The notes beneath the pieces are model-generated. The model saw only the letters and a list, made by a program, of their open reading frames with translations. It did not search any database and was not told the DNA's origin. DNA of 64,000 nucleotides, from assembly GCF_025151045.1 (NCBI RefSeq), contig NZ_CP102285.1, positions 1-64,000 on the forward strand, written 5' to 3'. The position numbers and the translations under genes were made by a program. Every line of letters begins with the position of its first letter. The first letter of the stretch is position 1. Source of the DNA: Parabacteroides johnsonii DSM 18315 (lineage in GTDB: Bacteria > Bacteroidota > Bacteroidia > Bacteroidales > Tannerellaceae). Below are positions 18,235 through 27,725 of the stretch, piece by piece.

Positions 18235-19314
18235 TTAACGTTCAGCCAGGATAATGACCGGATTCTCATCGTTCTCTTGTACTTCATAGCCTATCAGATA
18301 ACGATCGTCTTCGGATGTAAAACGGGGGACGAACGTGTTCCCTTCTTTAAAATCGAAATCATGTCCGGGATAAGGTAACTTGACGCTTTCCACTTTTCCC
18401 TCTTTATCATCGTAGCTGATCAGATAGGAGTTGCCATTTAGGTTGGCTGTCAGATACAATTTGTCTTTGCTGTTTCCTACGACATTGATCTGTGCCGCAT
18501 TTTTTTCCTTGAACAGGTTGTTACGCGGGTCTTGTAACCGGTAGCGTCCACCCTCTTCCAACTTGTATTTTCCTGCATCTACTACCCAGCGTGGGATAAG
18601 CGTGTTCTCTTTTGTGATCAGGAAAATCGTGTCGTTGAACATTTCCTTCACATAGTTGTCGGTCGGGGTGGAGAAAACCTTGCATTCGTTGTAGAACACT
18701 ATCGTGATTTCTCCCGGCTCGAAGTTCCGGGTGTATGCGATCGAGTCCAGTACGGCCGAGTCGCGGAACAAGTACATCCGTATCGGCTCTTTGCCTGAGA
18801 TATTCTGGACGTATCCGATATTGCGCCCGTCGGGTAGGGAAAGCACTTCTCTGATATTTTTATGGGAAGGGACGGTTGTTGTCTGTTTCCATTTGCCGTC
18901 CCAACCGTATGTTTTGAGCCATTTGCTGCTGTCGTCGATACGGATGCCTTCCGGGGTTATCTTCGGATTGCCGGCGGATAGGTATTCTTCCGGTCCTTCA
19001 CCTTTAGTACCGATTATCCGGATAAATTTTCCTTCTGGATTGAACAGGTATATTTTATCGTTGTTGAAGACAACCAGCTTGTCTTGGTGATAGACAATCT
19101 GCGGAATGTATCCGGTCAATAATACGGAGTCTGTTGTTTCCAACGGGATGAAACGTACGTTTTCCGCCCATTCGTCCAGTTTTATTTCGGTCGGCTCTCT
19201 ATCGAAAACGGGGGCTATATTGATTGTTTGGCAGACCGCATCGCCTGTCTTTTGTTTATGAGAGTGCTGGCAACCAGCCAATACTCCGCATAGTAGCAGT
19301 ATCCATTTGTTCAT
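18235..19314 (-). CDS. 6-bladed beta-propeller lipoprotein
   Basis: 359 residues with a lipobox (LLCGVLAGC). It belongs to the Bacteroidales 6-bladed beta-propeller lipoproteins, recognisable from FIPLETTDSVLLTG near the start and FNPEGKFIRIIGTKGEGPEEY, a blade with the usual G-x-GPGEY-like ending. Function is unknown; such proteins are often linked to surface signalling or substrate binding. It is the first of two minus-strand genes, 12 bases before the PagL-like gene, so co-transcription is likely. Confidence 0.82.
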   Translation of the reverse strand: MNKWILLLCGVLAGCQHSHKQKTGDAVCQTINIAPVFDREPTEIKLDEWAENVRFIPLETTDSVLLTGYIPQIVYHQDKLVVFNNDKIYLFNPEGKFIRIIGTKGEGPEEYLSAGNPKITPEGIRIDDSSKWLKTYGWDGKWKQTTTVPSHKNIREVLSLPDGRNIGYVQNISGKEPIRMYLFRDSAVLDSIAYTRNFEPGEITIVFYNECKVFSTPTDNYVKEMFNDTIFLITKENTLIPRWVVDAGKYKLEEGGRYRLQDPRNNLFKEKNAAQINVVGNSKDKLYLTANLNGNSYLISYDDKEGKVESVKLPYPGHDFDFKEGNTFVPRFTSEDDRYLIGYEVQENDENPVIILAER

Positions 19315-19471
19315 ATATCATATTATTAGGCCGCCGAAAGATAGGGAAAATTTTGTTTATTTGGGAGTTATAGATTATCATTTCAGGACAACCACACCTA
19401 ATTCGACGACAACAATTTCTTACTTCTATGGAGAGAAATCCCTTTTTCGTTCCGAATAATTCTTTCTTAAA
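19315..19471. other. Divergent spacer, left part
   Basis: A+T-rich DNA upstream of the propeller lipoprotein. No promoter box of good quality and no reading frame with support was found. Confidence 0.4.
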
Positions 19472-19583
19472 TGCCTACTAATTCTGTAATCGGCGGCAGC
19501 GATTACATAGTCACTGGCACTGATTATATAATCGGTGGTACTGATTACATAATCACAGTCACTGATTATAGAATTAGTAGGCA
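19472..19583. repeat. 112-bp global palindrome made of 21-nt palindromic units (array 1)
   Basis: GATTA recurs at 19501, 19522, 19543 and 19564, an exact 21-nt period. TAATC/TAGTC recurs in step at 19487, 19508, 19529 and 19550, so each unit holds a GATTA-2-TAATC inverted repeat. The ends are a 20-bp inverted repeat with one mismatch (19472-19491 and 19564-19583). The whole block is an imperfect palindrome centred between 19527 and 19528. Both strands read as heptapeptide repeats of xIxxxDY type because the period is 21. It lies between divergent genes. Confidence 0.85.
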
Positions 19584-19678
19584 CTCTTATCTTTTTATGC
19601 CTATACAGATAAGTTTTCTTGTAGCGGGGATGCATTGTTCCTTATATTTTGTTGTAAGGGTTAAACTCTGGCTATCTG

Positions 19679-19709
19679 TTGTGTATTTGTCGGATAGTCT
19701 GTATTTTTG
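19679..19709 (+). promoter_or_regulatory. Probable promoter of the AMP-dependent ligase
   Basis: The -7 box TATTTTTG (19702-19709) matches TAnnTTTG. A weak -33 element TTG (19679-19681) lies 20 bases upstream. The box is 25 bases before ATG 19735, which supports that start rather than the longer open frame. Confidence 0.5.
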
Positions 19710-19734
19710 CGCAAATTATAATACAGTGTGCAAT

Positions 19735-21399
19735 ATGATACAAGAGAATTTTATCAAAATATATGAGGGAAGTTTCAAGAAAAACTGGGAACTGCCTGCC
19801 CTGACGGATTACAGCAAAGGGACGACTTTTTCTTTCGCCGACGTGGCTAAGGAGATTGCCCGTATCCACATCCTATTTGAAGAATGCCAGATACGGCGGG
19901 GGGATAAGATTGCTCTGATCGGAAAAGATAGTGCTCGCTGGTGTATTGTTTACATGGCTGCTGTGACGTACGGGGCAATTATAGTACCTATTTTGCAGGA
20001 CTTCAGTCCGAACGATGTACACCATATTATCAATCACTCTGAATCGGTTTTCCTTTTTGTCAGCGACCGTATTTGGGATACGTTGGAAGAAGAGATGATC
20101 GAGGACGTGCGTGGTGTTTTTTCGCTGTCCGATTTCCGCTGCCTGCATCAGCGCGATGGTGAAAGCATTCAGAAGCTCTTGAAAGGGATGGATGAGAAGA
20201 TGGCGGAGAAGTATCCGAACGGTTTCGGCAAGGACGATATCAAATATGCGGAACTGGATAACGACAAAGTGGTCTTGTTGAACTATACTTCCGGCACGAC
20301 TGGATTCAGCAAAGGTGTCATGCTTACAGGAAACAACCTGGCGGGCAATGTGATGTACGGCATCGAGCTTGGCGTGTTGTACAGAGGGGAACGCGAACTC
20401 TGTTTCTTGCCGTTGGCGCATGCCTATAGTTGCGCGTTCAATTTCTTGGTACCGATGGCTGTCGGGGCGCATGTCTACCTGTTGGGTAAAGTGCCCTCTC
20501 CCAAAATTTTGTTGAAAGCCTTCGAAGAAGTGAAACCAAATTTGATCCTGACGGTTCCGTTGATCTTGGAGAAGATTTACAAGAAGATGATCCTGCCGCA
20601 ACTTAGCAAGACGACGATGAAGGTGGCATTGAATATCCCGTTGCTGGACTCCCGTATCTATGCACAGATCCGAAAGAAGCTGGTCGATGCTTTCGGAGGA
20701 CGTTTTCGTGAAGTGATCGTGGGAGGGGCTGCCATGAATGAAGAGGTAACGAACTTCCTTTATAAGATCAAATTTCCGTTCACGATCGGTTACGGTATGA
20801 CGGAATGTGGACCACTGATCAGCTATGACCATAATGACGAGTATGTACCCGGATCATGCGGCCAGATATTGAAGGGTATCATGAAGGTGCGTATCGACTC
20901 GGAAGACCCCTATAATAAGGTTGGGGAAATTCAAGTAAGCGGTGAAAATGTGATGAAAGGCTATTATAAGAACGAGGAAGCGACTTCCAAAGTCTTTACG
21001 GAGGACGGTTGGCTGCGTACAGGTGATCTGGGGACAATTGATGCTGACAACCGTATCTATATCCGTGGTCGCAGCAAGACGATGATCTTGGGAGCTAGCG
21101 GACAGAATATTTATCCGGAAGAGATCGAATCGAAACTGAACAATCTGCCGTTCGTAATGGAAAGCATCATAATCGAAAAGAATGGTAAGCTGGTGGGACT
21201 TGTTTATCCGGATTATGATACGGTGGACAGCACAGGAGTTTCGCACGAAGACCTTCCGATCATCATGGAGCAGAACCGGATCGAACTTAACAAACTTTTA
21301 GCTCCTTACGAAGCTGTATCCGCCCTGCAATTGTATCCGACAGAATTCGAAAAGACGCCTAAGAAAAGTATTAAGCGATATTTGTATAGCAACTATTGA
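19735..21399 (+). CDS. AMP-dependent acyl-CoA synthetase/ligase
   Basis: 554 residues of the adenylate-forming family, activating a carboxylic acid, probably a long-chain fatty acid, through an acyl-AMP. The P-loop-like A3 motif NYTSGTTGFSKGVML is near residue 180. The A5 motif GYGMTECGPLIS, A7 RTGDLG and A8 IYIRGRSKTMILGASGQNI are present. The C-terminal catalytic lysine lies in FEKTPKKSIKRYLY. The frame is open back to 19471, but those 88 codons read through the 21-nt palindrome array and the promoter. MIQENFIKIYEGSF is the natural N-terminus. Confidence 0.9.
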   Translation: MIQENFIKIYEGSFKKNWELPALTDYSKGTTFSFADVAKEIARIHILFEECQIRRGDKIALIGKDSARWCIVYMAAVTYGAIIVPILQDFSPNDVHHIINHSESVFLFVSDRIWDTLEEEMIEDVRGVFSLSDFRCLHQRDGESIQKLLKGMDEKMAEKYPNGFGKDDIKYAELDNDKVVLLNYTSGTTGFSKGVMLTGNNLAGNVMYGIELGVLYRGERELCFLPLAHAYSCAFNFLVPMAVGAHVYLLGKVPSPKILLKAFEEVKPNLILTVPLILEKIYKKMILPQLSKTTMKVALNIPLLDSRIYAQIRKKLVDAFGGRFREVIVGGAAMNEEVTNFLYKIKFPFTIGYGMTECGPLISYDHNDEYVPGSCGQILKGIMKVRIDSEDPYNKVGEIQVSGENVMKGYYKNEEATSKVFTEDGWLRTGDLGTIDADNRIYIRGRSKTMILGASGQNIYPEEIESKLNNLPFVMESIIIEKNGKLVGLVYPDYDTVDSTGVSHEDLPIIMEQNRIELNKLLAPYEAVSALQLYPTEFEKTPKKSIKRYLYSNY

Positions 21400-21468
21400 T
21401 TAATTTATTTGGTCTGTAAATCAGCTTGTTGTTGCCTGTGTGGAAAATATTTAAAAAAAAAGAACACT

Positions 21469-21504
21469 ATGTTGTACAACATGTTTGATTAATACATACA
21501 TTTG
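21469..21504 (+). promoter_or_regulatory. Promoter with a 14-bp perfect palindrome over the -33 region
   Basis: ATGTTGTACAACAT (21469-21482) is a perfect palindrome. The -7 box TACATTTG (21497-21504) matches TAnnTTTG. TTG inside the palindrome is 22 bases upstream of the -7 box, in -33 position. The arrangement suggests a repressor or activator operator. Confidence 0.5.
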
Positions 21505-21555
21505 CATCGTTTTAAGACAAGAAGATATTATAGACCGTTTAAATTAAAAAACAAA

Positions 21556-21786
21556 ATGAAAAAGTTAGTTGCATTTGCTGCTGTTATCGCAGCTGTATCA
21601 TTCGTATCTTGTGGCAACAAATCAGCAGAGAATACTGAAGTTGCAGAAACTGAAACAGAAGCTACAATAGAAGAAGTGGTTGCTCCTGCTGAAGAAGCTA
21701 CAACAGAAGAGGCTACAGTTGCTGAAGGTGATTCAACTGCTGTTGAAGTTCCGGCGGCTGAAACTGAAGCTGCTCCTGCTGAATAA
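21556..21786 (+). CDS. Small acidic Ala/Glu/Thr-rich predicted lipoprotein
   Basis: 76 residues. A signal peptide with a lipobox-like end (VSFVSCGNKS, Cys at 18) is followed by a low-complexity tail of EATxEE and APAEE repeats and no globular domain. Function is unknown; similar small acidic lipoproteins are common and abundant in Bacteroidales. The upstream in-frame ATG at 21502 lies on the promoter, so MKKLVAFAAV is taken as the start. It has its own terminator and is probably monocistronic. Confidence 0.8.
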   Translation: MKKLVAFAAVIAAVSFVSCGNKSAENTEVAETETEATIEEVVAPAEEATTEEATVAEGDSTAVEVPAAETEAAPAE

Positions 21787-21811
21787 TCATTCAGCAATCA
21801 GTGATGAGGAC

Positions 21812-21845
21812 AGTCTGTATGCGTGTAACATACAGACTTTTTTGT
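21812..21845 (+). terminator. Strong intrinsic terminator
   Basis: A perfect 10-bp stem, AGTCTGTATG and CATACAGACT, with a 7-nt loop, followed by TTTTTTG. It closes the small lipoprotein gene. Confidence 0.9.
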
Positions 21846-21864
21846 TTTTAAACCTATGTAATTT

Positions 21865-23970
21865 ATGTATATGAAACGAACGCTATTACTTCTTCCGGCT
21901 ATTGCCAGTCTGAGTCTGTTTGCTTTTTCACAGACTCCTGTAGATAAAACTGTCTCGTTGCAAAGTATCGAAATTCAGGGAAAGCACTTTGGCGGTCTGA
22001 CTGGCGGAGAAGTGAAACGCCTGCGAGTGGACCGTAATCTGAGTGGCCTAACTGGGACGGCAGCTGATGTATTTCGTCTGCTGCCTTCCGTTGTGACGGA
22101 TATCGAGGGAGGAATTGTTTTTCGTGGTTCCTGCAATCCTGGCCTGTTGATAAACGGAGTGCCCTATGGGCTGATGGAAGAATATAGCGGGGATATGCTG
22201 ATTCAGCTTCCAGCGTTGTTTTTTGGCAGGGTATCGATGACGGCAACTCCTTCTGTCGAACTGATTCCGGATGGGGATGCGGGAATCCTGAACTTATCGC
22301 CCGCAGTTTATACGGCCGGTGATTCTCCGCTCACCCTGACCTTGGGAGCTGGATTTCAAGAACGCTATAATGCCGGTGCGATCCTGAATCTGCATCCGGG
22401 TAAGTTTCATATTGTCGGAAAGTACAATTATCGTCGCGAATTTCGTAAACGTACGTTCAGTAAATCGACGACGAATAAGGCTGGGACGACTGTCATGAAC
22501 AATAATGCGTCCGCCAGGCCTGATGTGCATTTGGCTGATTTGAGTATTGGATACGACTTGACTGCTAATGATCTGCTTACAGTCTACGGTCTGTACAGTC
22601 TGATGGACTATAGCCGCTATGGGAAAATTCATAACAGTAAGTTGGTGGATGGAAATCTGCAACCGGTGATGTTCCGTCATCGTTATAATGATCAGTGCCA
22701 GGAAGCGTATGCTGCTGAAGCACGTTGGAACCACACCTTCGACACTCCTCAGGATCGTTTGAGTGTCGTGTTCAATTACAATAATTTCGGGTATGACGAA
22801 GATAACGAATATAAGAACGAGAAGCCGGAAACGGGCAAGATTATCGCTGAGGACAACTATTATGTCAATCAGAATAAGAATAATTATTACCTGTCTGCCG
22901 TTTACGGTAAACTTCTTGCCGATGATTGGCGCTTGAGGGTAGGATACATCGGGCGTTTTAAGGATGAGAGTTATCATGCTTTCGGGAATAAACTGGCTGC
23001 CGGAGAGTGGCAGTCCGACTTGCAAAAGGGAAATGAATATAACTTTAATCGCCGTACGAATTTGTTGCTGGCCGCTTTGGAAAAGAGGTGGAGCAGCTTC
23101 TATGCTGAAGTAGGCGTACAAGGCGAACTGAACTGGCAAAAGATAGATACGCGTTATCAGACCGACGATGTGCTTGAAAAGATCCCGATGGTCAAGAGCA
23201 CTTCCCGTTTTCACCTCTTCCCCCGTTTGAAGTTCGGTTACCAGACGGATAAAGTTGGGGAGTTGGCTTTCAGCTACGTGCAACGCGTAATCAGACCTTA
23301 TGGTAGTTACCTGAATGTGTTTACTGATCGTAGCGATGCTACGCATATTTGGAGAGGTAACCCGGATTTAAAAGACGAAATGATCCATTCGATCGAATTG
23401 TCTTATTCGTATGCTACTTCTGTCTTCCGGTTGTCACCGAGCTTTTATTACCGGAATAAGAGGAACCGTATCATGGATAAGGTGGAAAATGCGGGTGCAA
23501 GCGGGACGATCTGGACAAAGGAGAATATCGGCCATAGTCAGACGTTCGGTTTTGAACTGTCCGGAACCTGGCAGCCAGTTCGTATTTTGTCGATTGGCTT
23601 ATCCGGCGATATCTACCGGGATGAGATTGATGGACGTACGATTGGTTATGACGAAAAGAAGTCAATGGTTTGCGGTGATATCAAAGGTTCTGTCAACATT
23701 AGTATCACCCCGACGACGGAGTTGCAACTTGATGGCTTTTACATTTCCGACCAGCTTACCCCTCAAGGAAAGATCGAGCACCGTTCCAGTGTCAATGCCG
23801 GTATCTCCCAATATTTCATGAACCGCAAGCTACGTGCCAACCTGAGTATCAATAATATTTTAGGTGGTCTCGAAGAAACAACGATCGTTGATACGAAAGA
23901 CTTGCAAATGACCCAGATCCGCAATCGTGACGCTCAGGTGACTTGGGTGACGTTGACGTATAACTTGTAG
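21865..23970 (+). CDS. TonB-dependent receptor-like outer-membrane beta-barrel protein
   Basis: 701 residues. The signal peptide ends near LFAFSQ (about residue 22). A plug-like domain follows (about 30-140, with DVFRLLPSVVTDIEGGIVFRGSCNPGLLINGVPYG). The rest is a large beta-barrel rich in alternating aromatic strands, ending WVTLTYNL, a typical outer-membrane C-terminus. It lacks the N-terminal CarboxypepD_reg-like domain and a SusD partner, so it belongs to the OMP_b-brl_3 type rather than a SusCD glycan importer. The substrate is unknown. ATG 21871 is an equally good start. Confidence 0.85.
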   Translation: MYMKRTLLLLPAIASLSLFAFSQTPVDKTVSLQSIEIQGKHFGGLTGGEVKRLRVDRNLSGLTGTAADVFRLLPSVVTDIEGGIVFRGSCNPGLLINGVPYGLMEEYSGDMLIQLPALFFGRVSMTATPSVELIPDGDAGILNLSPAVYTAGDSPLTLTLGAGFQERYNAGAILNLHPGKFHIVGKYNYRREFRKRTFSKSTTNKAGTTVMNNNASARPDVHLADLSIGYDLTANDLLTVYGLYSLMDYSRYGKIHNSKLVDGNLQPVMFRHRYNDQCQEAYAAEARWNHTFDTPQDRLSVVFNYNNFGYDEDNEYKNEKPETGKIIAEDNYYVNQNKNNYYLSAVYGKLLADDWRLRVGYIGRFKDESYHAFGNKLAAGEWQSDLQKGNEYNFNRRTNLLLAALEKRWSSFYAEVGVQGELNWQKIDTRYQTDDVLEKIPMVKSTSRFHLFPRLKFGYQTDKVGELAFSYVQRVIRPYGSYLNVFTDRSDATHIWRGNPDLKDEMIHSIELSYSYATSVFRLSPSFYYRNKRNRIMDKVENAGASGTIWTKENIGHSQTFGFELSGTWQPVRILSIGLSGDIYRDEIDGRTIGYDEKKSMVCGDIKGSVNISITPTTELQLDGFYISDQLTPQGKIEHRSSVNAGISQYFMNRKLRANLSINNILGGLEETTIVDTKDLQMTQIRNRDAQVTWVTLTYNL

Positions 23971-23981
23971 GTTACCGAGTG

Positions 23982-25277
23982 TTATTCTTCCTGTTTGTTC
24001 TGTTTCTTCTTCGGGATGAACAGGATTAATCGTATGGACTGGTCGTAGGTGAAGTAGCTCCACACCCATTCGATCAGGACCATGATCTTGTTCTTTACTC
24101 CTAAGATGGAACGCAGATGTACACCCATCCACACTAGCCAAGCGAAGAAACCGTGCAGTTTTATTTTGTGGAGATCGGCTACCGCTTTGTTGCGGCCGAC
24201 AGTTGCCAGGGTTCCGAGATTCTTATAGTGGAATGGCTTTAAAGTCTCGCCTTTTTCGAGGCGTTTTAGGTTATCGGCAAGCAGGATACCTTGCTGAATG
24301 GCAACCTGGGCCACTTGAGGGTGTCCGTTGGGATAGTTGGTTTCGGTTTGCAGGCAGACATCGCCGATGGCGAAGACGTTTTGGGAACCAGGAAGTTGGT
24401 TATATTCGTTGACGAGAATGCGTCCGCCTCGTCCCAATTCTTTATTCTCTATCTGTTCGAATTGGGTAGCGGTTACACCACTGACCCAGACAACTGTTTT
24501 CGTTTCGATGGAGTTGCCGTCATCGAGGATTACTTTACCCTCTTTGTAATCGATGACCTTCTTTTGCAGTATGACTTTTACTCCCATTCCTTCCAGAAAA
24601 CTTTTTGCGTGGACGGAGGCTTCTTCCGACATGGCGGCGAGTAGGTGAGGGGAACCTTCCACCAGAAAAATGTTCATCTCCGACTGTTTTAGGTCGGGAT
24701 AATCTTTCGGGAGGACGAAATGTTTCATCTCCGCTAAAACACCCGATATTTCGACACCAGTAGCACCGCCTCCCACGATAACGATGTTCATCAAGGCTTG
24801 CTTTTCTTTCGGGTTGGTACAGATTGTCGCTTTTTCGAAATTGGAAAGAAGCGTGTTACGCAGGATAAGAGCCTCTTCGATGGTCTTCATCGGCAGCGCC
24901 TGTTTTTCGATAACCTCATTTCCGAAGAAGTTGGTGACTGTGCCGGAAGCTATGATCAAGTAGTCATATTTCAACTCGCCGATAGAGGTCTGCACAAGGT
25001 TCTTTTCCCGTACGATCGCTCTCACTTCGGCAAGCCGGAAAAAGAAGTTTTTCCGTTTTTGGAATATCTTGCGAAAAGGGAAAGATATGGAACTCGATTC
25101 GAGTCCGGAAGAGGCTACCTGATAAAGTAATGGCGGGAACTGGTGATAGTTGTTCTTGTCAATCAATACGATTTGGAAATTACTACCCTTAAGTCTGTTG
25201 GCAAGCTTTAATCCCCCAAAGCCCCCGCCAATGATAACGACTCTTTTCTTACCTGTGTCTGCAATGTTGAACCCCAT
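23982..25277 (-). CDS. ndh: Type II NADH dehydrogenase (NDH-2)
   Basis: Single-subunit flavoprotein passing electrons from NADH to quinone without proton pumping. 431 residues. The FAD-binding GGGFGGLKLANRL is near residue 17 and the NADH-binding VGGGATGVEISGVLAEM near 168. The second FAD contact is NVFAIGDVC, followed by PQVAQVAIQQG. The C-terminal FAWLVWMGVHLRSILGV region is the amphipathic membrane anchor. It is convergent with the beta-barrel gene and stands alone. Confidence 0.9.
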   Translation of the reverse strand: MGFNIADTGKKRVVIIGGGFGGLKLANRLKGSNFQIVLIDKNNYHQFPPLLYQVASSGLESSSISFPFRKIFQKRKNFFFRLAEVRAIVREKNLVQTSIGELKYDYLIIASGTVTNFFGNEVIEKQALPMKTIEEALILRNTLLSNFEKATICTNPKEKQALMNIVIVGGGATGVEISGVLAEMKHFVLPKDYPDLKQSEMNIFLVEGSPHLLAAMSEEASVHAKSFLEGMGVKVILQKKVIDYKEGKVILDDGNSIETKTVVWVSGVTATQFEQIENKELGRGGRILVNEYNQLPGSQNVFAIGDVCLQTETNYPNGHPQVAQVAIQQGILLADNLKRLEKGETLKPFHYKNLGTLATVGRNKAVADLHKIKLHGFFAWLVWMGVHLRSILGVKNKIMVLIEWVWSYFTYDQSIRLILFIPKKKQNKQEE

Positions 25278-25387
25278 GCTCTCCTGTGTTTTATGCTTTA
25301 TGATAAAACAAATAATTTGGTAATAAGTTGCAGGAAAGCAGAGGGGTATACGTTATTGGAATGAGTAACCGAGATTTGATGGGATTC

Positions 25388-26344
25388 TTATTGCAATCCC
25401 ATCAATATCTTCTTTAATACCGTCTGTGCCGAGATTTCGCGGTTGGCGGCTTCAGGAATTACGATACTTTGGGGGCTTTCGATTACGTCGTCCGTTACGA
25501 TCATGTTGCGGCGGACGGGCAGACAGTGCATGAAATAGGCATTATTGGTCAGTGCCATCTTTTCGGAATCGACAGTCCAGTTGCGGTCCATGTTAAGAAC
25601 TTTGCCGTAATTGGGATCTGCATAAGCCGACCAGTTTTTAGCGTAGATGAAGTCCGCGCCTTCGAATGCCTTTTTCTGGTCGTATTCCACACGGGCGCCC
25701 GCGACGAATTTCGGGTCCAGTTCGTAGCCTTCCGGGTGGGTAATCACGAATTCATAATCTGTTGCGTTCATCCATTCGGCAAAACTGTTCGGAACAGCTT
25801 GTGGGAGCGATTTAGGATGCGGAGCCCAAGTCATGACGACCTTCGGACGGTCTGTCTTCTTATACTCTTCGATGGTGATCAGGTCGGCAAAACTCTGCAA
25901 CGGATGGCGGGTAGCCGCTTCCATACTGAATACCGGACGACTGGAGTATTGAATGAACTGATTCAATATCTTTTCGTTGTAATCATCTTCCTTGCTTTCA
26001 AAACGAGCGAATGAACGTACGCCGATCACGTCGCAATAGCATCCCATGACCGGAACCGCCTCTAAGAGATGTTCAGGTTTGTCGCCATCCATAATCACAC
26101 CGCGTTCGGTTTCCAGTTTCCAGGCACCCTGGTTCACGTCGAGCACCATCGTGTTCATGCCTAAATTCATGGCTGCCTTCTGGGTTGAGAGGCGGGTCCG
26201 GAGGCTGGAGTTGAAGAATATCATCAATAACGTTTTGTTCTTGCCCAGCTCGGTAAACTGATAACGGTCTTTCTTAATCTCGAAAGCTTCGGCGAGCGCC
26301 TGCTTGAGGTTGCCCAAATCCTGTACACAAGTGAAGTTTCTCAT
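25388..26344 (-). CDS. argF': N-succinyl-L-ornithine carbamoyltransferase
   Basis: Carbamoylates N-succinylornithine in the Bacteroidetes variant of arginine synthesis. The carbamoyl-phosphate loop is FFNSSLRTRLSTQK, not the STRTR of ordinary OTCases. The WAPHPKSLPQAVPNSFAEWM proline-rich loop and FMHCLPVRRNMIVTDDVIESP match the structurally characterised Bacteroides fragilis SOTCase as I recall it. I start at MRNFTCVQDLGN (26344); ATG 26356 is possible. A minus-strand TATCTTTG box at 26375-26382 is its likely promoter. The other arginine genes visible here lie 17-22 kb away. Confidence 0.92.
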   Translation of the reverse strand: MRNFTCVQDLGNLKQALAEAFEIKKDRYQFTELGKNKTLLMIFFNSSLRTRLSTQKAAMNLGMNTMVLDVNQGAWKLETERGVIMDGDKPEHLLEAVPVMGCYCDVIGVRSFARFESKEDDYNEKILNQFIQYSSRPVFSMEAATRHPLQSFADLITIEEYKKTDRPKVVMTWAPHPKSLPQAVPNSFAEWMNATDYEFVITHPEGYELDPKFVAGARVEYDQKKAFEGADFIYAKNWSAYADPNYGKVLNMDRNWTVDSEKMALTNNAYFMHCLPVRRNMIVTDDVIESPQSIVIPEAANREISAQTVLKKILMGLQ

Positions 26345-26374
26345 ATCATGTCTCATTTAAAATTGTTCTGCCTA

Positions 26375-26382
26375 CAAAGATA
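26375..26382 (-). promoter_or_regulatory. -7 promoter box of the transcarbamylase gene
   Basis: CAAAGATA on the plus strand reads TATCTTTG on the minus strand, about 30 bases upstream of the start. No clear TTTG -33 element was found. Confidence 0.5.
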
Positions 26383-26464
26383 AACAATGATTTCAGATTT
26401 ATAGCAATACTGTTATATCTGTATTATCAGTGTCATATGATAATACTAAACGCTGAAGCAGGGG

Positions 26465-27709
26465 CTACTTTCGTATTTGTCCGTCTCCTTCGATGATGTA
26501 CTTGTAGGTCGTCAACTCTGGTAATGCCATTGGCCCTCGGGCATGTAACTTTTGTGTACTGATACCTATTTCAGCTCCGAATCCGAATTGTGCCCCGTCG
26601 GTGAAAGCTGTAGATACATTGGCGTAGACGCAGGCGGCATCGACCATTTGTTGGAAATGGCGGATGGTTTCTGTCGATTCACTGACGATGCTTTCGCTGT
26701 GTTTCGAACTGTAGCGGGCGATATGTTGCAGAGCTTCATCCAAGGAGGAGACTGTACGGATCGCCATTTTGTAGTCTAAGAACTCGGTACCGAAGCTGTC
26801 TACTGTAGCCGGCTGAAGTAAAGCGGCAGGATAGTGTCCTGAAAGAACGGCAAAGGCCGGTTCGTCGGCATAGATAACGACGTTGCTGTCGGACAGCTTG
26901 CCGCACAGATAAGTCAAGTCGTCTAACCGGTCGTGATGGACGATCAGGCAGTCCAGAGCGTTGCAGACGCTGACGCGACGTGTCTTGGCATTGTTGACGA
27001 TTTCGCGTCCTTTTTCTTTGTCGCCGTCCTTGTCGAAATAGATGTGGCAGATACCGGCTCCCGTCTCGATAACCGGCACACGGGCATGGTCGCGGACAAA
27101 ATTGATCAGCGAACTACTGCCCCGCGGAATGATAAGGTCCACCAGGCCAACGGCGTTCAACAGCTCAGTCGTCGCTTCGCGGTCGGGCGGAAGGAGCGTA
27201 CAAACAGCCGGATTGACGCCTTGTTTTGCCAGTACGTTATGGATGATCGCCACTAAAGCACGGTTGGTACTATCAGCATCGGAACCACCCTTCAGTACGC
27301 AGGCATTTCCACTTTTGAGGCAGAGAGAAAAAACATCGAAGGTGACGTTCGGGCGTGCTTCGTAGATGACACCGATCACGCCGAAAGGGACAGTTATTTT
27401 CCGGATCACCATACTGTTCGGTCGTGTTGTTTCGCTTAATAGTTTTCCTAGAGGTGACGGTAGAGAGGCGACGTTCTTCATATCTCCTGCAATACCTGCG
27501 AGACGTTCTTCCGTCAATTTCAAGCGATCGTATTTCGGATTTGCCGGGTCCATGAGTTGCAAATCTTCGGCGTTGGCGGTCAAGACTTTTGTCTGGTGCG
27601 ACAACAAAGCCGAAGCCGTGTCTGTAAGGATGCGGTTGATGGTGACATCGTCCAACATGACGAGTTGGCGCGAAGCGGCAAGGGTCTGTTGCAATAATTC
27701 GTTAATCAT
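26465..27709 (-). CDS. proA: Gamma-glutamyl phosphate reductase
   Basis: Second step of proline synthesis: reduces glutamyl-5-phosphate to glutamate semialdehyde with NADPH. 414 residues, normal length. Landmarks are [48 protein letters not shown] and the catalytic-Cys region [15 protein letters not shown]. It is last in a minus-strand run that begins with the XRE-cupin regulator; a small membrane protein gene lies between it and proB. Confidence 0.96.
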   Translation of the reverse strand: MINELLQQTLAASRQLVMLDDVTINRILTDTASALLSHQTKVLTANAEDLQLMDPANPKYDRLKLTEERLAGIAGDMKNVASLPSPLGKLLSETTRPNSMVIRKITVPFGVIGVIYEARPNVTFDVFSLCLKSGNACVLKGGSDADSTNRALVAIIHNVLAKQGVNPAVCTLLPPDREATTELLNAVGLVDLIIPRGSSSLINFVRDHARVPVIETGAGICHIYFDKDGDKEKGREIVNNAKTRRVSVCNALDCLIVHHDRLDDLTYLCGKLSDSNVVIYADEPAFAVLSGHYPAALLQPATVDSFGTEFLDYKMAIRTVSSLDEALQHIARYSSKHSESIVSESTETIRHFQQMVDAACVYANVSTAFTDGAQFGFGAEIGISTQKLHARGPMALPELTTYKYIIEGDGQIRK

Positions 27710-27725
27710 GGTCGTATGATCATTG

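Noticed and set aside
19471-19734. 88-codon N-terminal extension of the AMP ligase frame
   Set aside because: It reads through a palindromic repeat array and the promoter, and the conserved N-terminus starts at 19735.
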